NCBI GenBank assembly: GCA_029817715.1
Contig: JARUPY010000145.1
Span: 1 to 64,000 of the forward strand
Length of the DNA stretch: 64,000 nt
Origin: Melastoma dodecandrum
Taxonomy: Eukaryota > Streptophyta > Magnoliopsida > Myrtales > Melastomataceae
Reading direction: 5' to 3'
Shown one piece after another: positions 35,560-45,606 of this stretch. Positions within the stretch are counted from its first letter, which is position 1. Each line of letters starts with the position of its first letter. Below the pieces are notes generated by a model that saw nothing but the letters and a program-made list of their open reading frames with translations, was not told the origin of the DNA and ran no database searches. The position numbers and the translations under genes are program-made.

Positions 35560-36110
35560 TGAGGGATACTGTTCCAGGTCTCAACCTGGCTTCCGGCGGA
35601 GTTGAGGATGAGATGAATATACCTGATGCTGGTCTCCTTTTGGAGATGTAGAGGAGGAATGCTGGGATAGTCGGGGGTGGGAGGTTCCACTGTTCTCAAG
35701 TCGAAAAAGCGAACCTCTGGGCTTTGTCGGCGGTTGTCGTTGGGATCATGCCTCTGGAGTTGGATTGGGGTGAATTGTGTCAGCTGATGATGACGAAGGG
35801 AAACTGTCTCTCTAGCCTGGTGCAGGCCTTGGCCGCACTGTTCGGAGGAGCAGTGCTGGCTCTATCGCTGGGGATCATGCAGCCAGTAATTGAGAGGTGT
35901 CGGCTGGGCCAGGGGCGGAGTGGAGTGGTTGGAGCCATAGATCGAGAAGGCGCTCTGCTTGGCTGATGGAGTCGGAGTTCTGGGGCAATTGGGCAATAAA
36001 ATTGGGATTTTGCTCCGTACAGCAGCTATGGTAAATTCTATGTGCTCCATTGAGGTTGAACAATTGCACGGTCTGTCCGTGAGGAATGAATCTAGAGCGA
36101 GCCCCCTTTG
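35560..36110 (+). other. Possible captured gene fragment
   Basis: Continues the insert upstream of copy 7. An open reading at 35,724-35,966 (80 codons) has a hydrophobic segment (SLVQALAALFGGAVLALSLG). Higher GC than the surroundings. Not recognised; may be non-coding. Confidence 0.25.
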
Positions 36111-36734
36111 ATTCACGACAGGTCGGGTAATGTTTGAGTCCCTCAGTCAGTACGGACTTTGTTTTTATATTTAGCGTTCGCCGCTGATGGAGAAGGCAAT
36201 AAAGATTTGAGCTACAAACCATAACCGATGACAGGATTGCAGAGGGCAACTAGTTAGCCATCTGCCACGCAATTTCATAGGATTGATTTATGTTGGGCTT
36301 TGTACACAATGATTTTACACAACATATATTAATTTAGACGGACGTTTAATCGTAACAAGTACAGTAGCAGGTAAATCGCTTCAAAACGCCGTATGGCATT
36401 ACAAACATCCAATCTGCTCGTTTGCTTTTCAGGCTGGAAAGCTTCGAGGGCAGCCTTGGCCTTGCCAGCACAAAAAAGACTTTCACTGCACCAAGATGAT
36501 AAAGAAACCGTTGTAAATGTAATTTCAGATAACACAACTTAATTACATTCACCTATCATCGACATACGAAGGACGGTGTATGCATGAGATGGGACTAAAA
36601 GTGATGGGATGCGAGAGAAGTCGCAGTTCGACACTGGAATGACACACTTTTTGCCTAGAATAGTAAAGAAAAAGCTCGGGGTATCGGACCGACCCCATAC
36701 GGTGAGTTTCCTGAGATATGCGTTGACACTTTGA
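36110..36734. repeat. 3' flank of DUF26 copy 8
   Basis: 36,110-36,260 aligns with the array 3' flank (tgatggagaaggc, aaccataaccgatga). 36,300-36,540 appears unique to this unit. No gene recognised. Confidence 0.45.
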
Positions 36735-37163
36735 TTAGTTTCCTACATTGGCCCGCCAAAGACAGGTCTGTCGCACCACACAAGGGTACAGTCCGCCAGC
36801 TCCATAGAAGCCAGTGGTGGATGGGAAGCTGCAAAATTGTAAAGTCTTAATGTAGGCACAACCCAAGCAGTCATGGCAGTCCTGTGCTGAAATCATCGTT
36901 CGACAGCGTCCATGGGCGTAGACCGTATTAAGGCCTGTCCCCTGTGCGGTGTAGTATTGGCCAAGATTGAATGGCGTGTTTTGAATAACCCGGGCAACTG
37001 CTGTGTTCACGTTTCTCTGATAGAGACCAAGTATATCATGGACTCCCCTGCAATAGTGGCCTCGAACAACGGTATTTGGAAGACAATTCGCAGGATCCAA
37101 AAGGAATGAGGCAGCGATTACCAAACCAACGGTCACCTTCAACATCCTTCTGCCGAATCCCAT
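36735..37163 (-). CDS. DUF26 copy 8, secreted Gnk2-like protein, altered C-terminus
   Basis: Start chosen at 37,163 (MGFGRR), because this matches the start of copies 3, 9 and 11 and lies about 46 bp from the TATA box; an upstream in-frame ATG would sit beyond it. 142 residues: signal peptide core KVTVGLVIAASFLL, then C at 27, HYCRGVHDILGLYQ, and CRTMISAQDCHDC (C-X8-C-X2-C). After CSFPS the frame appears shifted by extra bases: another frame reads MELADCTLVWCDRPVFGGPM, matching the family's tail. The annotated product therefore ends in an atypical sequence (CVVRQTCLWRANVGN). It is either a real variant or an assembly indel. A secreted, possibly antifungal role is inferred from the family. Confidence 0.7.
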   Translation of the reverse strand: MGFGRRMLKVTVGLVIAASFLLDPANCLPNTVVRGHYCRGVHDILGLYQRNVNTAVARVIQNTPFNLGQYYTAQGTGLNTVYAHGRCRTMISAQDCHDCLGCAYIKTLQFCSFPSTTGFYGAGGLYPCVVRQTCLWRANVGN

Positions 37164-37208
37164 CTCGCTCTTACCCGTGTGGCTTGTCCTATCGTCGTCT
37201 TTGTTCAC

Positions 37209-37216
37209 TATATATA
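37209..37216 (-). promoter_or_regulatory. TATA box of DUF26 copy 8
   Basis: TATATATA on the minus strand, 46-53 bp before the ATG at 37,163. No W-box was found at the usual position. Confidence 0.55.
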
Positions 37217-37239
37217 GTTCCCATCTCTTAAGATTGTTT

Positions 37240-37860
37240 TTGGTAAGTACCACAATTCCGAGAAAGGTGTTTGTTGGCACTGGCAATACCATTGACTATA
37301 CACAGACCTAATTGTTCTCACAATGCACTGATAACAAGGTCAGAAACATATTCGGCCGATCGGCGATTCTGGCCAAAATTTTGACATGACCTTGGCTTTG
37401 TCCTTAACTTATCCGAAGAATTATAGAGCTGTCCAGAAAAATAAAACAAGGTAACAACTTTTGTCGCGCTTGCCTGCAAGGCTTGGAACTGGGAAAGAAA
37501 TCTATTTAGTGATTAACGGACTTTGTTCATTCATCTATGAAGTTGTGATTGTCGATAATCGAGTTGGTGGAGCTATTGTCAAAGCAACGTATCATGTTAC
37601 AAAAGAGCAGAAAACCAAGTCAAGAGAGTACAGAAAAACTTCAATCGTGCCTTCAATGATGTCGAACCAGGACGGTAATTCGAATGGTGGTTCCGAGGTG
37701 GAAAGGAAAGATGGTTGGAGTGTTCTTCGTTCCAGTGGAGTAATTTTCCAGGTGTTATCCTACGCCATGTCCAACTAAGAAAGGATTACATCCATAAGTC
37801 CGGAGGAATAATGAAGACGATGTCGAGGGGAAGATGAGGTATTCTGTTATAAGCAAGTCT
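37240..37860. repeat. Upstream flank of the copy 8/11 type
   Basis: Aligns with 54,830-55,330 and 56,900-57,480 (shared markers aaccacaattccgagaaaggcg, gaccatattcggccga, gaagaattatagagctgtcc, cttgcctg). A plus-strand reading of 105 codons at 37,461-37,778 is not kept open in the other copies, so I do not call a gene. Confidence 0.55.
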
Positions 37861-37989
37861 ACAACTCCGGCAGCGAATCTACAACGTTACCACCATCCGT
37901 TCTACCGCTTTTACTTTATTTTAATGGCTGTAAGGATTTGATTTCCTTTGAGAAATTTTCGAATTTGTATTAATCATCTGTTACCATTG

Positions 37990-38900
37990 AAATTCATCTT
38001 TCTGGCGAACCACATTTAAATCCCTATGAGTTCAATTGCCATATATATCCGACGTGATCCGTTTTCGACGCGAACACGTTTTTGGAGACCACAGTGGGAG
38101 TCGAGGAAAATTTCAGTACTTGCAGGTGGCAAAAAGTACCAGGAGTGGGGCTAATCGCGATCCTCCGCCTCCATTAGACGGAGATGATCAGAATGTGGTT
38201 GTAGACCCAAATGAGGAAACCACGGCTCTAGGAACCCGGGTGGTTGCGAACCAACCCTCTTTCGGGGCGCATACTCCTTCCGAGTTCATATCTAAACTTG
38301 AGTTCCACAAGAAATTCAACAATATGAAGAACTTGATGGATAGGCGTTACCACGGGACTACAGGACAATGTAGCTCAGATTTTAGAGCAAATCAGTGCCT
38401 TAAACAGGCCAAGTGTTGTCGCAAAGCCGAATAACCCTGTAGACAGAAACAATTCTTTCATGGGGGTTGCTCGACGCGCAGATAAGCGGAACGTGTCATT
38501 TCAAGAGGATGAAACTCTTGAATGGCGCTAATCAATGTACTACAGAGGTTTGCAACAGGGACAGGATGTCTCCTTCTAAACCAACCTCCTCTCGGTCTCC
38601 TACAGCTTGGAGATCAAATGCGGTAAGCGCAGTTAACCCGGTAGACTAATACGGCGAAGCGCAGGGTGAAACAAACAGATATGCACGTTCTGTTCCTATT
38701 CGCCAGCATGGGAAAGCGCCTATGGACGAAATTCCACCAGGAGAATTTCCAATCACGGGAAGGACCATCTCGGGCAGACAGTTTTTATACAAAAGCCCCA
38801 GTAGACTCGCACTGCCTCGGGTCGACGAGAGAGCGCCTTGCGCTTCAGTGAGATGGAGCCAGGACCCCGCGTTCTCACCAATACGTGAGCGGTCCGGCCT
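37990..38900 (+). mobile_element. Ty3/gypsy 5' fragment with gag N-terminus
   Basis: Near 38,085 the text ggagaccacagtgggagtcg resembles the start of gypsy internal regions. Plus-strand readings follow: a gag-like N-terminus of 132 codons (38,036-38,434; PPPPLDGDDQNVVVDPNEET), then a Pro/Gly-rich stretch (EIPPGEFPITGRTISGRQFL) near 38,722-38,790. A related stretch precedes gag at 25,400. The fragment breaks off at about 38,900, where the array 3' flank resumes. It lies opposite in orientation to the DUF26 genes. Confidence 0.45.
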
Positions 38901-38929
38901 TCCGCCCCCATTAAATTTGAGGGAAACAA

Positions 38930-39687
38930 TTGCTATCATTTACAAATTCATTCTCAGTTTTCGAAAATGGGGTTACATGTCCACACGGGATCCGCAACAA
39001 AGCAAGTTTTAAGCGACGCGAACGTAATCAATGGGCTCCTGGGGAGTGAATCGAAGAGCGCCCCCTACAAAGTTACGACATGTCAGGGAATGTATAGTCG
39101 CACATCAGTCCAATCAAATTGGCTTCGGCTCGCCTTTCCTTCATATTTATCCACAGATGGAGAAGGTGATAAGAGTTGGCCCCCAAACCATAACCAATGA
39201 AGGATAGAGATTAATTAATTGGCCATTAGTCGTATGAAATGCACGATTTTATCGGACTGATTATGTTGGAACCGTAACACGAAGTGGTGTTATGTGGAAG
39301 AAATTGAAATGGGAGTAGAAACTTGGGATTAAGGAACCGCTGAATTTCTACGAAACACGGGCATTAGAAAGTGCGATCTGTGTTCGCTTCTCATCAGGTC
39401 GTGGCAATCCGGGCTTTTGCGCGACAAACGTCTGGTGTGCTTGGAAAGAAGCCCTCGTATTGTATGCAGACAACACATTATCTTATCCATTATCATCGTC
39501 ATCAAGCGGAGTGTAACACGAGACGGATTAAAGTGAGGGAAATGGACGAGGTACAACTGCAACTCACATTATTGAAGAAAGTGAGGGAAATGGACGAGGT
39601 ACAACTGCAACTCACTTTATTGAAAAAAGCTCGGGGCATTGAACCGGACACGGATGATATTTCACGAGATATACTTCGACGGCTTGA
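38930..39687. repeat. Conserved 3' flank of DUF26 copy 9
   Basis: A clean copy of the array 3' flank, aligning with 28,100-28,790 and 43,470-44,058. It includes a perfectly placed 48-bp tandem duplication at 39,531-39,578 and 39,579-39,626 that differs at only a few bases. Confidence 0.65.
39531..39626. repeat. 48-bp tandem duplication in the copy 9 flank
   Basis: Two adjacent copies begin aagtgagggaaatggacgag and end attgaagaa/attgaaaaa. Other units have a single copy, so it is private to this unit and recent. Confidence 0.8.
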
Positions 39688-40113
39688 TTAGTTCCACGGC
39701 CATGGCCCTCCATATATCGGACTGTTACGCCACATGAGGGCACAGTCCACCAGCTCTATATAAGCAATGGTTGGGAAGCCGCAAAGCTGAGAGATTTTCA
39801 TGTCACAGGCAGCTAAGCACATGCCGCAGTCTGCCGCCGAAATCGTTGATCGACAACGTCCGTGGGCGTAGACCACGTCAGGGCCTATCCGATGCGACGT
39901 GTAGTAACGGAAAGCCGTCTGCGGTGTGCGTCTCATAGCCCGGCGGACTGCTATTTCGACAGCGCTCTGGTATCTTCCAGTTAAATCATGGATTCCGAAG
40001 CAAGATCTATTGCGAGTACGGACATTTGCGATGCAACTCGTGCGAACCCAAAGGAATGAGGCAGCTACAACCAACGCAACGGTCATCTTCAACATCATTG
40101 TGCCGGATCCCAT
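39688..40113 (-). CDS. DUF26 copy 9, secreted Gnk2-like cysteine-rich protein
   Basis: A complete 141-residue open frame. An N-terminal signal peptide (hydrophobic core TVALVVAASFLW) precedes a single DUF26/Gnk2 domain. Eight cysteines lie at 27, 38, 87, 96, 99, 103, 111 and 124; the first, second and third of the motif CRSTISAADCGMC (87-99) fit C-X8-C-X2-C. The protein ends GGPWPWN. Family members are apoplastic, and ginkbilobin-2 binds mannose and inhibits fungi; that activity here is inference. Start chosen because MG.G is shared with other copies and lies about 45 bp from a TATA box. Single exon. The W-box position is mutated to TTTCACC, so it may be regulated differently from copy 12. 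Confidence 0.9.
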   Translation of the reverse strand: MGSGTMMLKMTVALVVAASFLWVRTSCIANVRTRNRSCFGIHDLTGRYQSAVEIAVRRAMRRTPQTAFRYYTSHRIGPDVVYAHGRCRSTISAADCGMCLAACDMKISQLCGFPTIAYIELVDCALMWRNSPIYGGPWPWN

Positions 40114-40157
40114 TCTCGCTCTTTCGGTGTGGCTTCTCCTCGCCGTCTTTGTTCACG

Positions 40158-40165
40158 TATAAATA
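40158..40165 (-). promoter_or_regulatory. TATA box of DUF26 copy 9
   Basis: Minus-strand TATTTATA, 45-52 bp before the ATG at 40,113. The implied 5' leader is only about 15-20 nt. Confidence 0.65.
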
Positions 40166-40239
40166 GTGCCCTTATCTTAAGATTGTTACTTTGGAAGCAT
40201 CGCCGCTCACCTTCGTCCCATCTGATTTCACCATTAAAC

Positions 40240-41460
40240 TAAGTCTTGTAAAAAATCATGACAACATCAAGGTCGGGAAGAATCCACACATTTCTTTGTT
40301 TTTTCCCTCTTCTTTTCACGTTCTATTTTTATTTTAACGTTTCATGCCCAACCCCCTCGCATCGTTCACTCCATCGGACCCAACCCTGGCCGCACCTCGC
40401 ATCATCGGCGACCACCCACGACCCTCCACATACTGCTCTCAGCCATGATCACCCTCTACCGTCGTCCGACCATCCCGACACTCGGCCGACCACCTCCGAT
40501 GACCTCACTACATGACACAAAATTGACGTTTTGTAAGGAAATCAAACATTCGTATAATCAATATATAATATCTCAATAAATGTAAAAACTCGATAAACAG
40601 AAATAAAATAAAAATTTGTTACGTGATAAACTGAAAACAAATTTCCGAAAAAAAATTCCCTGAAAAAAAAAACAAAACTTTTTCGATAAAATAAATATTC
40701 TTATGACAATTGCCCTCCTTCATAGTAATAAGTCTTCGTCGACGATGCAATGACATACAAAGGCCTAAATGTTCCGACAATGCACTGATAACACCAAGGT
40801 CTCAAGGACTTGACCCATCATTCGACACAACTTCATACGACGACTACTCGGCCTATCGACGATTCCAACTGGGCTGTTCTTGTCTCACACGATTGCCTCC
40901 ATCGTATCATTGACCCGAAGAATTATAGAGTTCGAAAAGGTCCGAGAAGGGGGAGGAGCAGTTACCTATGTAGCTTACCTGCATTGACGAATGAACGTTG
41001 TGTTTTCCGATGTCATTGAGTCGTATATTCAAGTTTATCGAACATTTTGAAAAATATAATTTTGTTAAATTTTCGAATGGTAAGGAACTGTAGAATTAGT
41101 TCATTTGAGACGAATTGGAAATGAATAATGAAGTTCACGTACAATTCAAAAACACAATAATTCGTAAAGTAATTGTAAGGTAAAATTGTGAAATTCGTTC
41201 GGTGTGGAGAGGTGAATTAAAATATTTTCACGGACAACCCGAGAACGATTTGGCTTCATTCTTGGGTTATGTTGCTAGCGATTATCAGTTTCGAATAATT
41301 CGATTTAGGGTATCTTAAAAAGATTCCGATGGAATTACGATTGAAATATCCATATAATCTTAGAAGAGGCTCATAAATTCCATGTTCAGATACCAGTAGT
41401 TCAGACCGTTGGTAATATGATGTTTAAGTTCACCCCGACAGAATTTTGAAACATCTTTTC
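40240..41460. repeat. Conserved upstream flank of copy 9
   Basis: Aligns with 22,830-23,450 and, from 41,050, with 51,150-51,480. AT-rich with A-runs. The Pro/Ser-rich reading at 40,258-40,515 is not conserved in the other copies. Confidence 0.6.
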
Positions 41461-43465
41461 TTCGATATGTCGCAACCCGACCGGGCTGGTGTTATCGCAA
41501 TTAGATCCAAGTCTACAATAAATACAATACCGTGTCATATAAATGCCGACTAGTCATTCTCATCGCCCCTCATAGTAAACCAGGCAACACGAAGATGTCC
41601 TCGGGGAGGGTCTCCTTTTTACCTCGTATTTTGTATCTTAACGCGGCGAACACTATGAGTTCTGCCAGCAAAATGGGCATACACTCGGGGACATCGACAC
41701 ATCTCCAAAGGCTGACAGTAAAGTGCCAAGTACATTTTATTGTAATTTGTGCATACTATGATTACATGAAGGTGATTATTTGCCCATTGATTGTATTTTA
41801 TTTTTCACCTTGGTTAAAATTATCTAATGATAAAATTTCGGAGATTAACGGGTATATTAGGTTCCTAAAATAGTCATCTAGATACGTTTAAATGTCGAGT
41901 ATGGGACATAGACAATCTAAATCCTATTGTATGAGTATAGACTGGATGTTAAGATATGACCGAAATGGAAAACTATTCTCAAGTTATACGTATGGGGTTA
42001 ACACCTGAAGATTATGGATACTGGACACGACCCGTTTTTAGAGGATACTTATCATATTGAAAATACATTGGTTTAATCGCATCTTTATCTTTATGAATGA
42101 TGTGTTAGATGATCTTTTAATATCTTGTAGTATTTCCTATTCTATTTTTATTGTGTGGAGTTTATGCACTTTGACGTAGTTAAAAGCATTCTTTAATTAG
42201 AATGTGATTAATACAAGTATACAGTGCTTGGACAAAGCGTGGTGGAGATATAACGTTGAGTCAAATATAGTATTATCATCGCTTCTTATGGACCTAGAGA
42301 GTTGGCATCCTGAACCACACGTGATTAGGAGATATTTAGTGACTCCTGATAATTTAAATGGTTCATTGTAGGGAATTCTTTGGTAAATGTGAGTTTATTA
42401 TATCTTGATAATCAAATAAACAATTAACTTTTAGCGATGCTCGGATTTAGATGAAAAGATTGAATTCATAACAGTAAATCAGGTTCATGGTGGTTTATTG
42501 TTTCATCGAACCCATTATTTTAGCACTTTGAATGACTAGACCGGTTACCTTAACCTTGTGTATGGACTTACACTCTCCGTGTATAGAATCCTAGAGGTCG
42601 CAAGCAATATTGCACATTATTACAAACAATAAGAATAATTAGATTTATTAATTTATTTATAAATAAATGGAAAAATGGTTAGTCTACTTTTAAGTTATGC
42701 ACCTTGATGGGAACCTTTCCTACTCACTCAAACCCTTTCCGGAGTTAAACCTCGTTGCTGTCTCGGCTGTGATACCGGGGGTTCCGAGGATCTTTTCGAT
42801 CTTGGTTCCGTAGTGGTGAAGCCAAGTCAGGATAAAAGCAGCCCGGCATCACCAGCTAAGACCCCTAAATGAACCGCCTCCAGTCATTACACAAGGAGCA
42901 CAGGCAACGGGAAGTCGTATACGTCACCATCCGCGAGCAACCTATAATGTATTTCTAATGGTATTTATACTTATATACTTATATTATTAGACAAGTTTTG
43001 AAACTGGGTTATTTTATTTCAGTTTGGGCCATAAATCTATGGGCCTGAGTTTTAGTCATGAAGGGAAAATAAAGTATGAAAAAAATATTTTATTTTTAAT
43101 GATATATTCTTTCAAGAATTATTCAATTGTATAAGTAGATTTTATGGTCATCAACGTACTCAGGTTTATTTAAAAAGTTCGAAAAAAGTCTTAGCTTCCT
43201 TCCAAAGTAAAAATTAACGGTCCTAAGGGCTAACTCATCAAAACGTTGATCGCATGTATGTATGCGTGGATACTGCTAGAAGCCTCCTTGAAGACGATCA
43301 TGATCTGAGAGTGTTGGTACACATATATAGATTAAAGCTAAGATATGTCCTACATGTATTTTTCTTTCGGTATTTATTTATGACATATCACGGTGTGTGT
43401 GTTAGATTGATTTTATGCGCGTATTTTAAGATATTTACCTCCTTTCCTGCGTAGAAAACCAATCA
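41460..43465. other. AT-rich spacer, mostly unrecognised
   Basis: 41,530-41,640 resembles 57,770-57,860 (aaatgccgac, catcgc.ttgtagtaacc). The rest is AT-rich with a GC-richer patch at 42,700-42,950. I see no domain, RNA gene or defined element ends. The stretch separates copy 9 from the orphan flank. Confidence 0.35.
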
Positions 43466-43469
43466 GTCT

Positions 43470-44058
43470 TCAGTGACTTGGAAACCACAAACCAATCTAT
43501 CTAACAATTCATTCTCGTTTTCATGGATGGAGTTACATGACCCATCAATAGAATCACTATCGAAGAGAGCAAATTTAAGGGACTCGAAGAGCAATCGAAA
43601 TCGAGGCGCTGCTAGGGAAGAATAGATGAAACCCCCCATCACAGGACTGTCGGGGAATGGTATATGAGTTGGTACATGAAAGGTGAATTGGAGTTGGGCT
43701 CCTAACCATAAACAATGATAGGATACGAAAGTGAATTAGAAGTAGATGGCATTAGCCATTTGACATGCATGATTTTATCGTATTAGTTACCTCGGAACCA
43801 TAACACGTGTCGTTAAAAGTGGAAGAAATAGGAAGGAGCAGCCGAAAATCTCTACGAAACGGAGGGGGGGGGGGGAACTAGAAAGTGCGATCCTCGTTTT
43901 GCTTCGTAGCGGTGTTGACCAGTCCTGGCAACCCGGAAAACTTCGTGAGAAAAAATGTATCGTGGCGCACGAAAAAGAAACCCTCATATCGAACTCATAT
44001 TGTACACGGACAACACATTATCATATCCATTATCATCGTCATCAAGCGGAGGGTGACA
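43470..44058. repeat. Orphan DUF26 3' flank without a gene
   Basis: Aligns with the array 3' flank (markers ttcattctcgttttc, acatgatttaatcg-like text, aaagtgcgatc, acacattatcat, catcatcaagcgga). It stops at 44,058, where an LTR begins; no DUF26 coding sequence follows. It includes a run of thirteen G near 43,863-43,876. It marks a lost or displaced array unit. Confidence 0.65.
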
Positions 44059-44371
44059 TGATGAAGAGGGACGAAATGTCCTAAATTCGATGGGTTTTTT
44101 TATCTATGAGGAAATATCATTTTTAATAAATTTTATTATATTTATTTTATTATAGTATAAAATCTTTTAGGTTATTTGTTAAGATTTTCAATTTAAAAAA
44201 TTTAGATAAATAGGGCTGTTAGGTTATTTTTAGGACATAGAACAATGTTAGAATAATGAAATTTCCACGTTTTTCTCTCGTAAGCCTTGGGCTTGATGCG
44301 TTCCTGGATTGGAGCACGTGGTTCGCTTCAGCGGGCTCGATGTAGATCGGCCCCGGTCCCCCCTCGCGTCA
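44059..44371 (+). mobile_element. 5' LTR of a small LTR retrotransposon
   Basis: 313 bp, from TGATGAAGAGGGACGAAATG to ...CTCGCGTCA. It matches 44,930-45,213 over most of its length. A primer-binding site reading TTGGTATCAG follows directly. Confidence 0.75.
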
Positions 44372-44929
44372 ATTGGTATCAGCAGATCATTACGGAAGCA
44401 ATGCCAGGTAGCAACGGCGGCGGCGACAAACATCTTGTTGTCAGAGAACAGGGGTTGCAGGCCTTCTTGATGTCTTACCGTCGTCTTCAGGGTATAATGC
44501 AGGAGATCAATTGTGCCATCTTGAATATGATGGAGCGGTGTGATCGATTGCTAGAGCGAGACCTTGATTGGAGCGAGGAGATGGAGCCTCGGAGATCACC
44601 TGTCCGTTAAAACAGAGGAAGATCGGAATGTAAAGCCGTTGCCAGGGAAAGAACATGCTCGTGACCAATCGCTCGAGATTTCTATTTCGACCAAACTAGA
44701 AAATAGGCTTACCGAAGTGCGCCAATGAGGGAGTACGCTTGTGGCCAACCGGTAGTTATGATCGTTCGTTGAAAGTCAATTGACCTCAATGAGGGAGTAC
44801 GCTCGCGGTCAACTATTCGTTATGATTGTTCGTGAAAGTCGTCCAATGAAAGTTCATCAAATAACATATTTGGGTCCAAAAGACGACACTCTTGCTAACT
44901 TGGGCGAGTTTCCTCGAAGTGGGAGGGAA
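44372..44929 (+). mobile_element. Internal region of the small LTR retrotransposon
   Basis: Only about 560 bp. It starts with a tRNA-Met-type primer-binding site (TTGGTATCAGCAG, 44,373 on) and ends with a polypurine tract (GTGGGAGGGAA, 44,919-44,929). One open reading (44,401-44,610, 69 codons from ATGCCAGG) has an acidic/basic, gag-like N-terminus with MSYRRLQGIMQEIN. No protease, reverse transcriptase or integrase. Near 44,724-44,850 there is an imperfect tandem repeat of about 66 bp (caatgagggagtacgct). Its size fits a TRIM or an internally deleted element that relies on helper proteins. Confidence 0.7.
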
Positions 44930-45213
44930 TGATACGGGGCGAAATGTCAAGGTTTTTCGATCCAGGAGGAAAATATCATTTTTAAAAGATTTTATTAGGA
45001 TTATTTTATTATAGTATTAGATCTTTTAGATTATTTGTTAAGATTTTCGATTTAGAAATTAGGTAAATAGGCTTGTTAGGTTATTTTTTATGGGTAAACA
45101 ATATTAGAAATAATGAAACTTTCATGTTTTTCTCTCATAAGGCCTACGGGGCTTGATGTGTTCGTGGAATTTGCGAAGCGCATGGTTCGCAATCGCCAGC
45201 TCAACGTAGATCG
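44930..45213 (+). mobile_element. 3' LTR of the small element, cut by a copia insertion
   Basis: Begins TGATACGGGGCGAAATGTC and follows the 5' LTR for about 284 bp, to aacgtagatcg. There the copia LTR starts at 45,214. The missing last part of this LTR was not found on the far side of the copia. Confidence 0.7.
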
Positions 45214-45606
45214 TGTTGTGGGATATGTGTAAAAGGAGTTGGATAGGAATGGAGAAAGTAACAGGAGGGAAAGAACATAGGTTATGTAACTGCCAACGAC
45301 CCTCTGTATGGATAGAGGAAACCCCTGTAGAGCAACTGCACACTACGAGAAATATTATATATTGAGTGTTATTGTCTGCCGGAAAATGATTTCTTTTTTT
45401 TTTAACTTTCTCTTACATGAAAAGTGTTTACACGTCCCTATTATATATAGGGAGGAGTAGTTAAACTCAATATGGCAATATGAAAACCGCTACCTTAAAT
45501 GACACATTTAATCATCTACTTAAATGCTCTACTTATTGACTCAACACAAATAGCATTATACGTTACTACTGATTGCACTTATTGGATCATAAATTTATCT
45601 TCAACA
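45214..45606 (-). mobile_element. 3' LTR of a Ty1/copia element (minus strand)
   Basis: On the minus strand it runs from TGTTGAAGATAAATTTATG to ...CCCACAACA. It aligns with the solo LTRs at 51,566-51,918 and 58,490-58,826, including the TATA-like ccctatatatag region and a ctgcaga..tttcctctatcc stretch. A polypurine tract (AGGGGGA on the minus strand) sits just inside, at 45,607-45,613. Confidence 0.75.

Noticed and set aside
36735..37292. Longer 185-residue start for DUF26 copy 8
   Set aside because: The first 43 residues span the TATA box and lack similarity to other copies; MGFGRR at 37,163 matches the family start.
42700..42950. Possible rRNA-like patch
   Set aside because: A few words resemble 5S rRNA (ggagttaa), but the conserved internal promoter and flanking helices cannot be aligned.
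44373..44386. tRNA-Met-like text
   Set aside because: Only a primer-binding site of an LTR retrotransposon; there is no cloverleaf around it.
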